Below, one piece after another: positions 45,041 through 56,200 of a DNA stretch of 64,000 nt (position 1 is the first letter of the stretch; each line of letters begins with the position of its first letter). Source of the stretch: Isoetes taiwanensis (taxonomy: Eukaryota > Streptophyta > Lycopodiopsida > Isoetales > Isoetaceae); NCBI GenBank assembly GCA_021234155.1, contig JAJEKV010000304.1, forward strand, positions 62,001 to 126,000, given 5' to 3'. Both the position numbers and the translations under genes were made by a program. Below the pieces are notes generated by a model. It saw only the letters and a list, made by a program, of their open reading frames with translations. It had not been told where the DNA came from and did not search any database.

Positions 45041-47499
45041 TCAGTCATATGCTTTAAAATTTCTTATGGTTGGATTCTTGCAAAGAGGTCAATTGGCACT
45101 TTAATTACATGACCAGAAGTGCTAGTGCCAAAAAACCCAAGAGTAAAATAATCTGAGAGCTAGGAGAAATTGCAGAATGAAATCAAGTAAACAAAAAGTC
45201 AATGCATGTCAAAATACAACGGATGGGTGATTTTTCCACCTCGGAACTGTGAATTAACTTTGCCAACAAACTCATGATGTCGACATTACCCTAGGGATCA
45301 AGTTCTATAGGCAGAAGACCACCCCTTGGCCAAGAAGCACCAAAGGACCTCAAATCCAACACACTTGTAGTCAATTGGCCCAGGTGGTGCCTGCGAATAT
45401 TCACTTGGTAAGGCGGCTATGTTCCCTTCTTTGAAAAAATTGACCATGTAAATTGGCCACGTCTCCTGGGGTATGGCCTCTCTCTCTCCTGGGGCTGGAG
45501 TGCAAAGTCCTAACCCCGTTCGACATGGGGAAGGCTACCAACTCGCCTACCCAACAAGAGGTTACCCAGAAGGAGGATGGTGTTCTGGCACCCTTACCTC
45601 CGTCGGACTTGACCAGGATTTGGCACCTGTCAGGATGGGCAGAAGATCGCCTCTTGGCCAAGCAGTTTTATACATAGTACGTTGTACTATACTATTAATG
45701 ATATCCTTCAACAGATGTATCTTATAGGAATTAAGGATTCGACAGTTGGATCTGAAAGTTGAAGCCCTTGAGTAGGGGCTTTCATCATAGCCCCTTTTCA
45801 GTGAATAGGACTCTAGAAGACCAGCCTGTGCCATGAAATGCTATATGTATATGTCATGAGGTTGTGATGATGTATATATGTGGTACAAATGAGTATATAG
45901 TTGTTGAAGGTGTTCTTGACAAACCTCCAATCTCAGTGGTTTGAACCTCCAGGTTGCTTAAGGCAACCAGTCTATGCAAGAAACTTGCAAAAATAATGCG
46001 AAGAACTCAAGTTTCAAGTGATTTTCCAAAACCAAGAAAAGGCAATCTCAGTAAACTTATGCCATGCACAAACAATCTCAACTTTTAATTCCACTTCAAT
46101 TCAAGGATGCTATAGTAGGCAAAGAATCTATATCCAAAAGTCTATCCCCAAAGAATACTCAGAACCCTTTCAAATTTGACAATATGACCACGTCGAAATA
46201 AAGTCAATGTTCCTAACAGCATTCATATTTTTTCAGAATGAGCAAATGAGATCTTTTTCCAATTCTAACACCTGGAGCTATCTCTAATACACCTGCAAGC
46301 ATGGTAGATCAAGTCCATTCAACAAGAAATATGCAAGTCTGACCTGAAGAACCAATTTTTGGCTGACAGGCTGTCACTTTGCAATAATGAATTAGAACTT
46401 AAAGATTTTTGAGTTTTTTGAAGATGTTTTTTGAAACTCTTTTTGCCCTTTAATGAGTTGTCTGCACTATGTTCAACATGTGCAAACAGTCTTTGTGCAA
46501 TGTACTTTGAAATCAAACTCTAATTTTCTAACTACTAACACTTATGTGCCAATGCAAGAGATGGTTGTAATTTTTATATTTTCTCTGAACTTTTATGTTA
46601 TCTACTTCAATCTAATAATTGCATGCACAGTCTATGACAATGCATAGACCTATTCTTCATAGTACTTTCAATAAAATCTTGATTTGGCCTTGGATATACA
46701 CTCTAAAATGCTATGCACAAAAAAGCTTTCGCCAAAGAGAATTCTTTATCAATATTGACATCATACATGACATTACACAGTCATTCCCAAACTCATACGT
46801 CATGGGAACAAAAAATCATAAGAAATTCTTCCATTTTTCCCTTAAGAAAGGTTATTCTCTGTTGTCAACATGAAGACTGGTCTTCACCAATGGTATTCAC
46901 GTGATTCTAGGCGTTGGAGCCTTCAAAAAACTAGTCTGAGATGATTTTCCCTTTTAGAAATCCTCCTCATTTTCTGTTTTGGGTAATTCGTGGATTTTTG
47001 TTTGGATTTTTGCGTAGAATGGCTCTTGGCTTGAAAAAGGTCATTCAAGGAGGTTTTAGTCATGATTGGCCTCCCTTAACTGCCAAAAAGGTGAATCTTG
47101 GCTAGATTTAGATTTTAGGGTTCTTGAAAGAAGCTTCGATATATCCCATAGGCTCACTTTAAAAATCGACTCAACGTATAACTAGATAAATGCAGGTCAA
47201 ATATTAAATCTTACGTAGACTTCCATGTGGGTATCGGCCCGGAGCTGCCTGCACGCCCAGTGGTACACGTGGCGAAGGGGTATAGGAGGAGATTAGGCGT
47301 CGGCAGGCTAGGAGTAGATAGACTAGTTTTGCCATTTCTTATTATGGCATGCATCTCAAGAAGTTGATTTTGGAGGTCTAAAGTTAGCCCATTCAATTTT
47401 TCAAAGTCCATTGCATGTATTTTTCCATGCTATACCTTTTGATTGTGTTTTGTATGTAAATCTTAATATTTTATTGTTTGTCCTGTGATGGGGCTTCGA
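45039..47499. other. Unassigned stretch with a GC-rich island at 45300-45680
   Basis: The island contains a pair of similar phrases, CAGAAGACCACCCCTTGGCCAAG-like near 45312 and CAGAAGATCGCCTCTTGGCC near 45639, about 327 bp apart. They could mark repeat ends, but I cannot name the family. The rest is AT-rich. A minus frame at 47211-47411 (MDFEKLNGLTLDLQNQLLEM) has a gag-like flavour that is too weak to call. Confidence 0.3.
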
Positions 47500-47612
47500 C
47501 CATTTGGGCCTTAGCCCCTTGTTTAGTCTGGGCTCCTGCCCTTTTGTACTGTTCCGTCATAAACCTCTGAGCTTCCCATGGACGTTAAAATTCTATCTTA
47601 TCTTATCTTTTG
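47500..47612 (+). mobile_element. Retroposon 3' end with (TTATC)n tail
   Basis: A moderately GC-rich segment ends CCCATGGACGTTAAAATTC followed by three TATCT/TTATC units (47591-47609). The phrase CCATGGACGTTAAAATTC parallels the 3' end of the SINE at 51404-51740 (CCGTGGACGTAAAAATTC). Confidence 0.6.
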
Positions 47613-49829
47613 AGGAAAACAAGATGCTAACGCATCAAGGGGTTGCCCATTGGATAACTATGCAAGTGACAAAGGTCAATAAAATATGACTTTGATCCAT
47701 GGAACATGCAATTGTTGGTTAAGGAAATACGATTTCGCTACATGAAACATGTAGGTGTTGTAAGACAGGTATAGTATTGTATTAAGAATATGAGAACCAT
47801 ACCGTACATAATTGTTATGTTGCATCCAATTTACTTGTTTAGTTAATAATCAATTTTTTTTTAAATGTTTTAGCAGACTCATAACATGAAAAGGCACAAC
47901 AATTAAGCTCATGGGCTATAGTTCGCTCAAATAGAAAACAAGCAAGTGGCATTCCAATAATTTGTGAGCTAAACAAAGGCATTCCTCAACGCTTTGTCTG
48001 TTGTTAACATCACATCATTCTTCTCATTGCTTCTATACTGTTGTTTGTGTGATAGTTATTCTTTGCCGCCCCATATACACTGCTGTAATTGAAGTTTTAG
48101 CATGTCACATAATGCAGAAATGTGACGATCAAGATGTATGCCCTTCCTTTACGTTTGTACAAGACAATGCCGAGCAAGAAGTTCTTTTACTTTTGTATCG
48201 TATTTTGCTATGGCATATTTACAGGACAAGACGACGGTAGCAGGCTTGATCACCTCTGATGGTGTTCTGGTTCAAGTTTATTTACAAACAAAAATGCCTT
48301 AAAAAATGAAAAATCCAGAACTCTATTTCGCGTTACTAAAAATTTGCTTGATAGTTCATAAACTCAAAGCAATCTTGGAAAACGCATTATATAGGAGTAC
48401 CATTATGCCAAAGCCTTAAGGATAGTCCGATTTCCCTCAAGCTCATTCCCTTCTTATTTCAACTATGTAAATTCCCTCTCAAGAAGATAACATAAATTTC
48501 TAGATCTTCTCATATACGTTCTAACATCTAACTCTATATCACATTTGATTTCCACATTTGCCAACTCCATATGCACTCTATTCTCTTGCTCCAAAACGTC
48601 AAGAAAAATAGGATCCACTTTTATGTCACTGTTTACGTGCACCTGAAGATCCACACAACCTACCCATTAATCCTCTAGCATGACTTACAGAAAAAACGAG
48701 CACATCCTATTTCCATAATTCTTCAAAAAAGAAAATATCGAAGACCATGTTTTCTTCAATAAGTTACAATGCTGAGCAATGGATGACAATGGCTTGCTCA
48801 ATCACAAAATCACAGATCAACCTAATCTCCTAGTACAAGGATGTCGAACAGTTGCCCTCAAAATAGGATCAGGCCCGCTTTTGGACCCAGGACAAGAACA
48901 ATTAGTTGTGCTAAATTCAGGCAGATGTAACAAGCAAATTGGCATAACAATATATTCTTGGAGATGAACAAGTCCCATTGACCCTAGATTTGAAGGAAGC
49001 ACCAGCCATGACTCCAGGCCTTGCTTAAGTATCAAAGAAATCCTCAGACTCTAGCAGCATTTATTGTATAACTTCTTAATTCCCAGCATACTGCATACAT
49101 AAGCTTTTTTAATCATTTTCCTTAAAAAGACAATATTCGCAAAAAGATCCAAACCCCGACCCCAATTTACCAATACTATGAAAGCATATAACATCTATGG
49201 CATCTGTTTAATCAAGTATGGCAGGCCTTCAAATCCGAGGCGCAAGAGGAATTATTTGCTTACTTGATGGTCATTCAGCCAATCAAACGATAAATTCACA
49301 CTAAAGGACATGAGAATGTTTTTTGTAAAAATAAATTATTACATATGTAGAATAGATTTCCCAAAGACAAAACTTGCAGAAAACAGCCAACAAAAGCACT
49401 GGAAAAGGATATATACCTCAAATTTATGTTTCCACTTCCATATTCGAGCACATCCCCCTATTGTGACTACAAATTGAAGACACATTTCACGTTTTACAAC
49501 ATCCTTGATGACATCTTTCACATGCCCTGTAATCTCCAAACCATCTAATTTTGCTGGCTTCTAAAATGTACAATGCGGGATAAACCCAAAACATATAAGA
49601 ATCATATCTCATTTGTATCACAAAAATAGCTGCTACAAAAAACCTGGTCACTGAATCCATGAGATAGTAGAGTATTCTAGTGCAAAACGTCGTGGAAGCT
49701 GCAACAAATCGCGTCACACGAAGAATGAAGCCATGCAGATCCGGAAAGACTATAATTCTTCAAGACATGGCAAAAAGATGCAGATCAATGACACATTAGG
49801 AAAAGGGAAGCAAGGGCAGCTCCGGCGAT
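47613..49829. other. Unassigned AT-rich stretch
   Basis: Only short frames. A phrase near 48224 reads KTTVAGLITSDGVLV in one frame, too short to name. No RNA gene or repeat array recognised. Confidence 0.35.
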
Positions 49830-50003
49830 TCAGGCAAGGGAAGGAACGACAAAAGAAGCAGCGCCGGCTTCAAGGGAAGGAGTAGGGGCTAAAGCTTCGG
49901 CTTCTCCCTGTGCAAAAACTGCCACGGACTGGCATAGCAGGGCAGAGGCGATCAATGCAACGGCATTAAAAAATGCGACAACATTTCTGCTTGCAAAGGC
50001 CAT
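49830..50003 (-). CDS. Arabinogalactan (AG) peptide-like protein lacking its GPI-anchor tail
   Basis: AG peptides are short secreted proteoglycan backbones held at the plasma membrane by a GPI anchor. The minus-strand 57-residue product starts MAFASRNVVAFFNAVALIAS and continues ALLCQSVAVFAQ, a signal peptide, then the mature part EAEALAPTPSLEAGAAS with Ala-Pro/Thr-Pro glycomodules, and ends SFVVPSLA at a TGA (49830-49832). Beyond the TGA the same frame reads IAGAALASLFLM, exactly the hydrophobic tail expected for GPI anchoring. The stop thus seems to be a premature nonsense codon inside the anchor signal, giving either a secreted form or a pseudogene. The start was chosen because the signal peptide begins there; longer upstream frames look non-coding. 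Confidence 0.6.
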   Translation of the reverse strand: MAFASRNVVAFFNAVALIASALLCQSVAVFAQGEAEALAPTPSLEAGAASFVVPSLA

Positions 50004-50399
50004 TGCGAAGATCTGAAGAAGATAAAACGTGGGCTTGGAGCAAAATGGCGAGAAGGCGCTGCCGGAACTGGCTATGGTGGTGGAAGACAAAGTTCTCCTC
50101 TGCTTCGCTACCTCTAGGCGATGCCGGGAAGCGGAGATCGCATCCCCACCTTCCATCCAAGCTCCCATAAAATCCGCACCGTCTATGCATCCTCAGGCAT
50201 CCCTCAAATCCCAAAAGTCCACAGCCGTGGACGAGGAATATGCCACAATATTCTCCAATCGTGGCCCTCTATCTGCCACTCCCCACACTCCCCAAGGGTT
50301 GCCTACGGGCAACCCAAAAAATGGAAAATAAGGATTTTTTATTTTTAGGGCAAAAATGGATAAGGATGGGTGATTGGCAACAAAGGTAATGTCCTGGCA
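50004..50399. other. 5' flank of the AG-peptide gene
   Basis: Probably its promoter and leader on the minus strand. A perfect 8-bp-stem hairpin (GGGTTGCC TACG GGCAACCC) lies at about 50294-50313. Confidence 0.4.
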
Positions 50400-50404
50400 A
50401 ACAA

Positions 50405-50465
50405 AGGAATAGAATAGAGTTTTTATTGTCCACAGAGACCAATTGGCCTATGGGACCCAAACAGG
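50405..50465 (-). mobile_element. LINE family A 3'-end fragment
   Basis: The minus strand reads GGGTCCCATAGGCCAATTGG then TCTCTGTGGACAATAAAAAC and TCTATTCC, nearly the same as the LINE 3' end at 33480-33543. Only the last about 60 bp is recognisable, so it is a very short, 5'-truncated or decayed copy. Confidence 0.7.
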
Positions 50466-51179
50466 CAACATGGCAATGTGAAGGTTAGCAACAACTTACT
50501 TCCCAATCAAAAACTTTGTGTGACATGGATATAACATGGTGATGATGTGGAGATGATATGGATGATGTGTGATGATGTGGAAGTGATATAATGGAAGCTT
50601 TGACATGTATGCGCAACGGTGCTTGGATTTTGAGATTTTAAGGCCAACCTTTTGCCTTTTCTAGAAATGTCATGTCAAAGGGATGAATGGTGTAGTTTTG
50701 GCTAGAAAAAATGGTCTTGCGAACTTTGGTCTTGAAAATTGGCAATGGTATATGAAAGGAGAGAAAATGACTTAATAAGAGATGATCTTTTTGGGTGGAA
50801 TGATGTTAGCAAAGCCTTGGGAAATAGCAAACCATGCCTTAAGAAGTAACATCATGCTAAAAGCTTGAATCATGAAAATTACCATTGAATCTTGGGGGGT
50901 CTTCCAAACATTGACTTTGGTGTCTTAACCTTTGACTTTAGGTGTTCAAAATGTCTATATGATTAAATGTCCTTCAAGAAATGCCTATATGATGCCAAAC
51001 CAACGCCCATCTTTGATTTTTCATATCAATGTGTCTTCTACAAATTGTCACGCAATCGATGTCTCCAAGTTCATATACACACGTATGAAGTTAAATATTA
51101 GCAAGCATGTCAACCATACATGCCATTTTGTGGCAGCAATGGCATAGGAACAACTTGGTCATACATATTTTTGGAAAAC
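50466..51179. other. Unassigned stretch
   Basis: GATGATGTGGA(A/G) strings recur near 50530-50582, a small degenerate repeat. No gene. Confidence 0.35.
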
Positions 51180-51400
51180 CATAAAAAACTACACCTAAGA
51201 AAAACATTACCTTAAAAAACCACACCTTTAATAAAAAAACATCACCTCAAAAAACCATGCCTCTTTTGAAAACAACACATCCTTAGCCTAAAAGGGAAAC
51301 TACACTTCTTAAGAAACCACACATTCTTAAGAAAAACTACAGCATATCCTCGAAAAACAATGCCTCCATATAACTACGTGTAGCTTTTTTGGTAATCTTC
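51180..51400. repeat. Degenerate AAAACTACAC / AAACCACAC repeat array
   Basis: AAAAACTACACCT, AAACCACACCT, AAACATCACCT, AAACTACACTT and AAACCACACATT follow each other about every 20-30 bp, ending with TACGTGTAGCTTTTTTGG. The same vocabulary occurs at 30240-30420. Confidence 0.6.
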
Positions 51401-51403
51401 AAA

Positions 51404-51740
51404 AAGATAAGATAAGATGAATTTTTACGTCCACGGGAACCCAACGGGTTATGGACCAAATGTTGGGTTTGATGTGATAAAATTGCAGAGTTTCACCGAC
51501 GTTACCCAAATAAACCAAGTTCGACTACTCTGGCTCTGGCTCCAAAGACTCGTCGCCATCGTATGAGGGGATGGTGTGTCGACCATATGGATATTTGTAT
51601 CATACGAGTATTATACGTATGTATAAAAGATGGTCATCACATGGATGAAAAAGGATAGTTGCACGAGGCAAAGTTTAAACTCGCAACCTTCTAGTTGCGA
51701 GTCACGCACCTTTGCCAAGAGCGCTACGAATATTTGTTAA
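51404..51740 (-). mobile_element. tRNA-derived SINE with LINE-like 3' end
   Basis: On the minus strand an A box TGGCAAAGGTGC (51706-51717) is followed by a tRNA-like arm and a B-box-like GAGTTTAAACTT (51671-51682). About 250 bp further comes GGTTCCCGTGGACGTAAAAA and (TTATC)n (51404-51419). The tail region resembles the LINE family A end (GGTCTCCGTGGACGATAAAA then pentamers), as in SINEs that use a partner LINE's reverse transcriptase. Body 51480-51650 is unassigned. No flanking duplication was identified. Confidence 0.65.
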
Positions 51741-53131
51741 AGAGATTACTTTGCATCTTTCTCCATACATACCAGTGCCCAGGAGGTTTTGGAACATTCC
51801 AGAACTTGACGCATATATCACATATGCGTGCAGAAAAGAGGCCCCTTTTCCAGTATGTAACAGGGTCTTCAACACTAGCATGGACATTCCGGTTCAACGC
51901 TTTGAGCCTTGTAGGCATCTCTCTTATATTCCTGCTTGCCTTCGGGCCATTGTATTCTTGTTTCTTCATCATATATCAGATTCCTTGCTGATCTTGGCAT
52001 ATTTCTTGCATATTTCTCGCGTATTCTCCACGTATTTTCTTTGTTTTTGAGTAGGTTCATGACAGTCACATACTCCTGCTACGAACCTCTACAAGAAATC
52101 AAATCTCGTCTACACGACCAGTTTTTGGTTTCGAAGTTACATTCGGATATCATAGATGAGGTTTGGGGTTACCCCCACCCCCCTTGACGTCATTGTATTA
52201 GTATTTTCCTATTAATATATTTTTATTTGTTTTTTTAGAACTGAGGTCTAAATAATAGTTTTGTGGAGAGAGAGATTATTACAATGCTTCCACAATTTAT
52301 TCTAATTCCTTCTCACTCTATACTCGTCTATCTTCTATACTCGTTTAATCTGGATCATTGATCCACAGAATCTACCAATATTCTATATCTTGCAACCATA
52401 GCCATTCCCTCGAAAAGAAGATGGGTCAAACTGCCATTTCCACATCACCCTATGATTTGATGACTATGGTATGGAAGTCAACGATACAGTCAATCCAAGA
52501 GATGGTTGTTCTGTGCTCATGGGCTTCAGTTATTTTGAAGCTTGTTCCATGATAATTTGTCAAATAAATTAAGGCAGCTCATGGAAACTTCTTAGGTTTC
52601 AAGTACAGTGTAACGGAAGTGTTGTTTAATAATGATATACATTGTCCACAATTTTTAAAAGTGCAACAACAAAGCACTTTGCACCCCTCAAACTGGCAGG
52701 AACCTTGCTGCAAGTCTAACTACGGCAAAGCGCCTTTCTGCATCGCTGGAGCTATGGCTATGGCTTTGCCGGAACTAGGGTTCATTGTTTTTTGCACATC
52801 GGCACATGAGGGTTCTTTATTTTTCTTCTGCAAATTTTCTAGACCGTGAAGAGCAGGGCATTATATGCCAGGTCGTTTCAGCAGGTCGAAGACAGGGATG
52901 TGAGCAATATTGTAGCAAATCTTTGCATTGCCTCAGAAGAAAAACTTTGAAGATCTTCAAACACTGCAAAAAAATAGAGCTCGCAGATGAACACTTCTGG
53001 AAAATCCACTGGAAGCTTTGAAAATTGTTGCTTTTGCAACAGATTAAAGCCCCTGTAACCAACAAAATTTCAATTTCTGGAAGCTCTATGTTGTTCGTAA
53101 TCATTATTACGTCCCGTAATTGATGGCAGGG
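51741..53131. other. Unassigned stretch
   Basis: Open frames up to about 110 codons occur but show no motif. No gene could be supported. Confidence 0.3.
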
Positions 53132-53232
53132 GGCACTCCGCCCAGTAGGGGCTCTTGGCAGCACACACAGCCTTGGTGGCGTTCTGTGGCACTCCGCCCA
53201 GTAGGGGCTCTTGGCGCCACACACAAGCCAGG
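53132..53232 (+). repeat. 56-bp tandem repeat, 1.8 copies
   Basis: GGCACTCCGCCCAGTAGGGG begins units at 53132 and 53188. The units are nearly identical and GC-richer than their surroundings. They lie just upstream of the long first exon assigned to HCF145. Confidence 0.85.
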
Positions 53233-53259
53233 TAGTACAAAACTGTTAAAAGAAATGCC

Positions 53260-56200
53260 ATGTCACAAAAGGATAATTCCACGCCATTCATTAGTTTATT
53301 TTGTAGATATTCACGTTTCATGCTATGGATGGATAGTCGAAGTATGATTCTGCCTGTATTAAGCCCCTCATATATTGATCCTTTTGTAGAACAGTTCTGT
53401 CTGCGCAGATCAAATGCTACGAATCTCCTGTTTTGCCGAGGAGCCCAGTGTCGGACTAACCAATCTAAGCATTTCCTCAGACATGGTCGGAGTGCTTTAT
53501 CAGATGAATTAGCATGTGGGTTCGAAGAGTTAAATAAAGAGGCTATTGCTCGCTTCATCAATGTCAATCGGGCTGGTTTCAGCAATGCAATTGCATTTAA
53601 AATGTTACAAGATGTGGCTACGGTTTATGCTGCTACATTGGAGTGTATTGTGGCACTGTTTCCATTCTTCAAAAAAGCTCAGGAATGTATTCTCGTACTC
53701 TTAGTGTTTAATGCGGAAAGGAGTTTTTTGTGCCATAAGCAAGATTCAAAGACCTTTGTGCAAGTAGGACTCATGGATCTTCATACCACGACAATTGTAG
53801 AACGACAGAGAAAGGTAGCCAATTATAAGAAAATAGAGGTTCCAAGTGGGAATTCTAGATGTTTGATAACGGATATGGAATCAGTTCTTGGAAGTCTTAT
53901 CTTGAACTTAGCTCTGTTTTACAATACGAAAACACAATTCAGTATATTTCAGACCTGTGACATAGTTCTCCCCAGACGCTCAGTCCTAGTAGCTACGTAT
54001 CAGGGCCATAATCCTCAGGAAATTATTCCTGAGGACCTTACTAGTGGTTTGCATTTCGCAGAAACAAGTAAACATGTTTGGTTCAAAAGATCTGGGACTG
54101 AACCTACCAATAGAAAGCAAGCTACTAAGGCTACATCTCCACGTTCTAATACATGTCTTATAAGTTCAACCATGCCACAGCTTAGAAGTCTGCCAAACAA
54201 CAAAAATGTTATGTTTCTCATTTCTGGGATGATCCCTAGGCGGTTAAGAGAGGAACTTCATACATACAGGGAAAGCATGGAGATGCAAAGCATGGCACAG
54301 GATGACAGAGAAGAAGAAGTTCATTGCCAAGTTGGTATAGTTTCATGGAGAGAAAGGCACATTTCAGCCAGCATCCTTGTGAATGCAAGTGAAGAGCATG
54401 TCTGGAAAGTACTTACAGATTATGAACGACTTCCAGAATTTATTCCACATTTAGTACATAGGTAAGCTGTAGGCAGTTTAAATTTTTAGAACATCCAGTG
54501 TTAAGGAAGACCTATTGTGTACAAGAAATACACTGCAAAACATTTGGTCTCAATGTGATTTCTTACAGAAGATGCTCTTCTCCTTTTGCCCATCCAAAAT
54601 GCCTGTCTTCATGACAAAATACCCCGTCCTAGAAATCAATATAGGAGAAATTATTTACAGGGAATGCATGTTTCTTATGCAGTGAATGATGCATCATAGT
54701 GTCTAGACTTCATGGAGTTCTTACCTGTGGCAGTAATTTTACACGGCTTTGCTTATGATAGGAACACTGCCTATTAGATGTTTCCTTGCAGTTGTTTTTT
54801 CTTCAATACTAATAAGTCTCCAGTTCTTACAAATATGGGATGTGCTATTTCGCAATTTGTTCCACAGCAAAATAGTACCATGTCCGCAGTCAGGTCATGT
54901 TTGGTTGCTGCAACGCGCTGCACGTACGACCATGTATTGGCACATAGAAGCCAGTGCCATACTTGAACTCAAGGAGCTTCCTCACTTGGTTAGTATGGTT
55001 GCTCAATTCTTCTTACATGTACAATCTTCTTAATAGTCCAATGATGAACTCCATATGACTATGCAGTGATGCCATTAAGTTTGTAAAAACGTCCTCCATA
55101 TGAAGAAAATTTCTAGATTTTGATATTTATGCATATACATTCGTAATGCACGCAATTGAATTCCAAGTATAGAATTAGAACTCTAAGTCGTTTTAGGAAT
55201 CAAAAGGCCAGTTTGGTCTAAAGCCTGCATCGCTGTCACAGAAAACATCTGTCAACTGTATTACATATTCTTGTCTTGCAATAATAACTATTTCCTAAAG
55301 TTCAAGAAATTCTTTCTTTCTGAAGGTTGAGGGAAAGGAGCTACAGTTTTATATGGTTGAGGGGGACTTCAAAAAATATGCTGGGAGATGGTTTCTTCGT
55401 CCTGGTCCAAGGTAATAGAAATATTTTCAGGGCTGCTCTTTTACCAGCATTCCTCTTCTTTATTATATCATCTCATAGGCAAGAAATAATGAGATGGTTT
55501 CTTCGTCCCGGTCCAAGGTGAAAAGTAATATTTGCAGGGCTGTTCTTTTACTTATATTTGATCAAGCAAGAAATAATGGAAGCATACTACTCATAAATGC
55601 ACTTGTAGCTGCAAGAAAATGACAAGAAACACGGATGAGAAAAGAAAAAAATAGAATTTCTTTTGATAGATTAGCAGTAAACTGCTACCCAGATAAGCAT
55701 ACAATGAGAGGATATCTGAGCTTTAGAATTTTTTTGTTCTTGTGGATGCCATTATGAGGCTAGTGGATAATATTAACATCGGAGTGATTTAGTTATGAAA
55801 CTTTCTATGACCAGAAGGATGTCCAGAAATGAGTATCCTGGGGAATGTCATTAAGTAAGAAGGGGTAACCTAACCAATGTTTAAGATGCCTCAGAAATCG
55901 TACATGTTTTGATGATGCATATGGTATAGGTATTTTGTTTCTCTTTTCTATCCTGTTTTGCCTCCTAAGGATGTTGGATGATTGCGCTCACATGTTCCAA
56001 TTGCTTTCATGCTTCAGGCATGGGACAACCACCTTGCATTATGAAGTCAACGTGATACCAAAACTCATTTTCCCCACCCCATTTGTTGAGAAAATAATTA
56101 AGGCAGACCTTCCTATCAATCTTCATGCACTGGCCAAGAGAGCAGAAGAGGTTTCACACGGATTGACACGGAGTGTCAGTGCAAGTACACACGTCATAGA

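Noticed and set aside
48190-48300. Proteasome beta-subunit start (KTTVAGLITSDGVLV)
   Set aside because: Only about 15 residues resemble the family, the mandatory context around the catalytic Thr is wrong, and no second exon was found.
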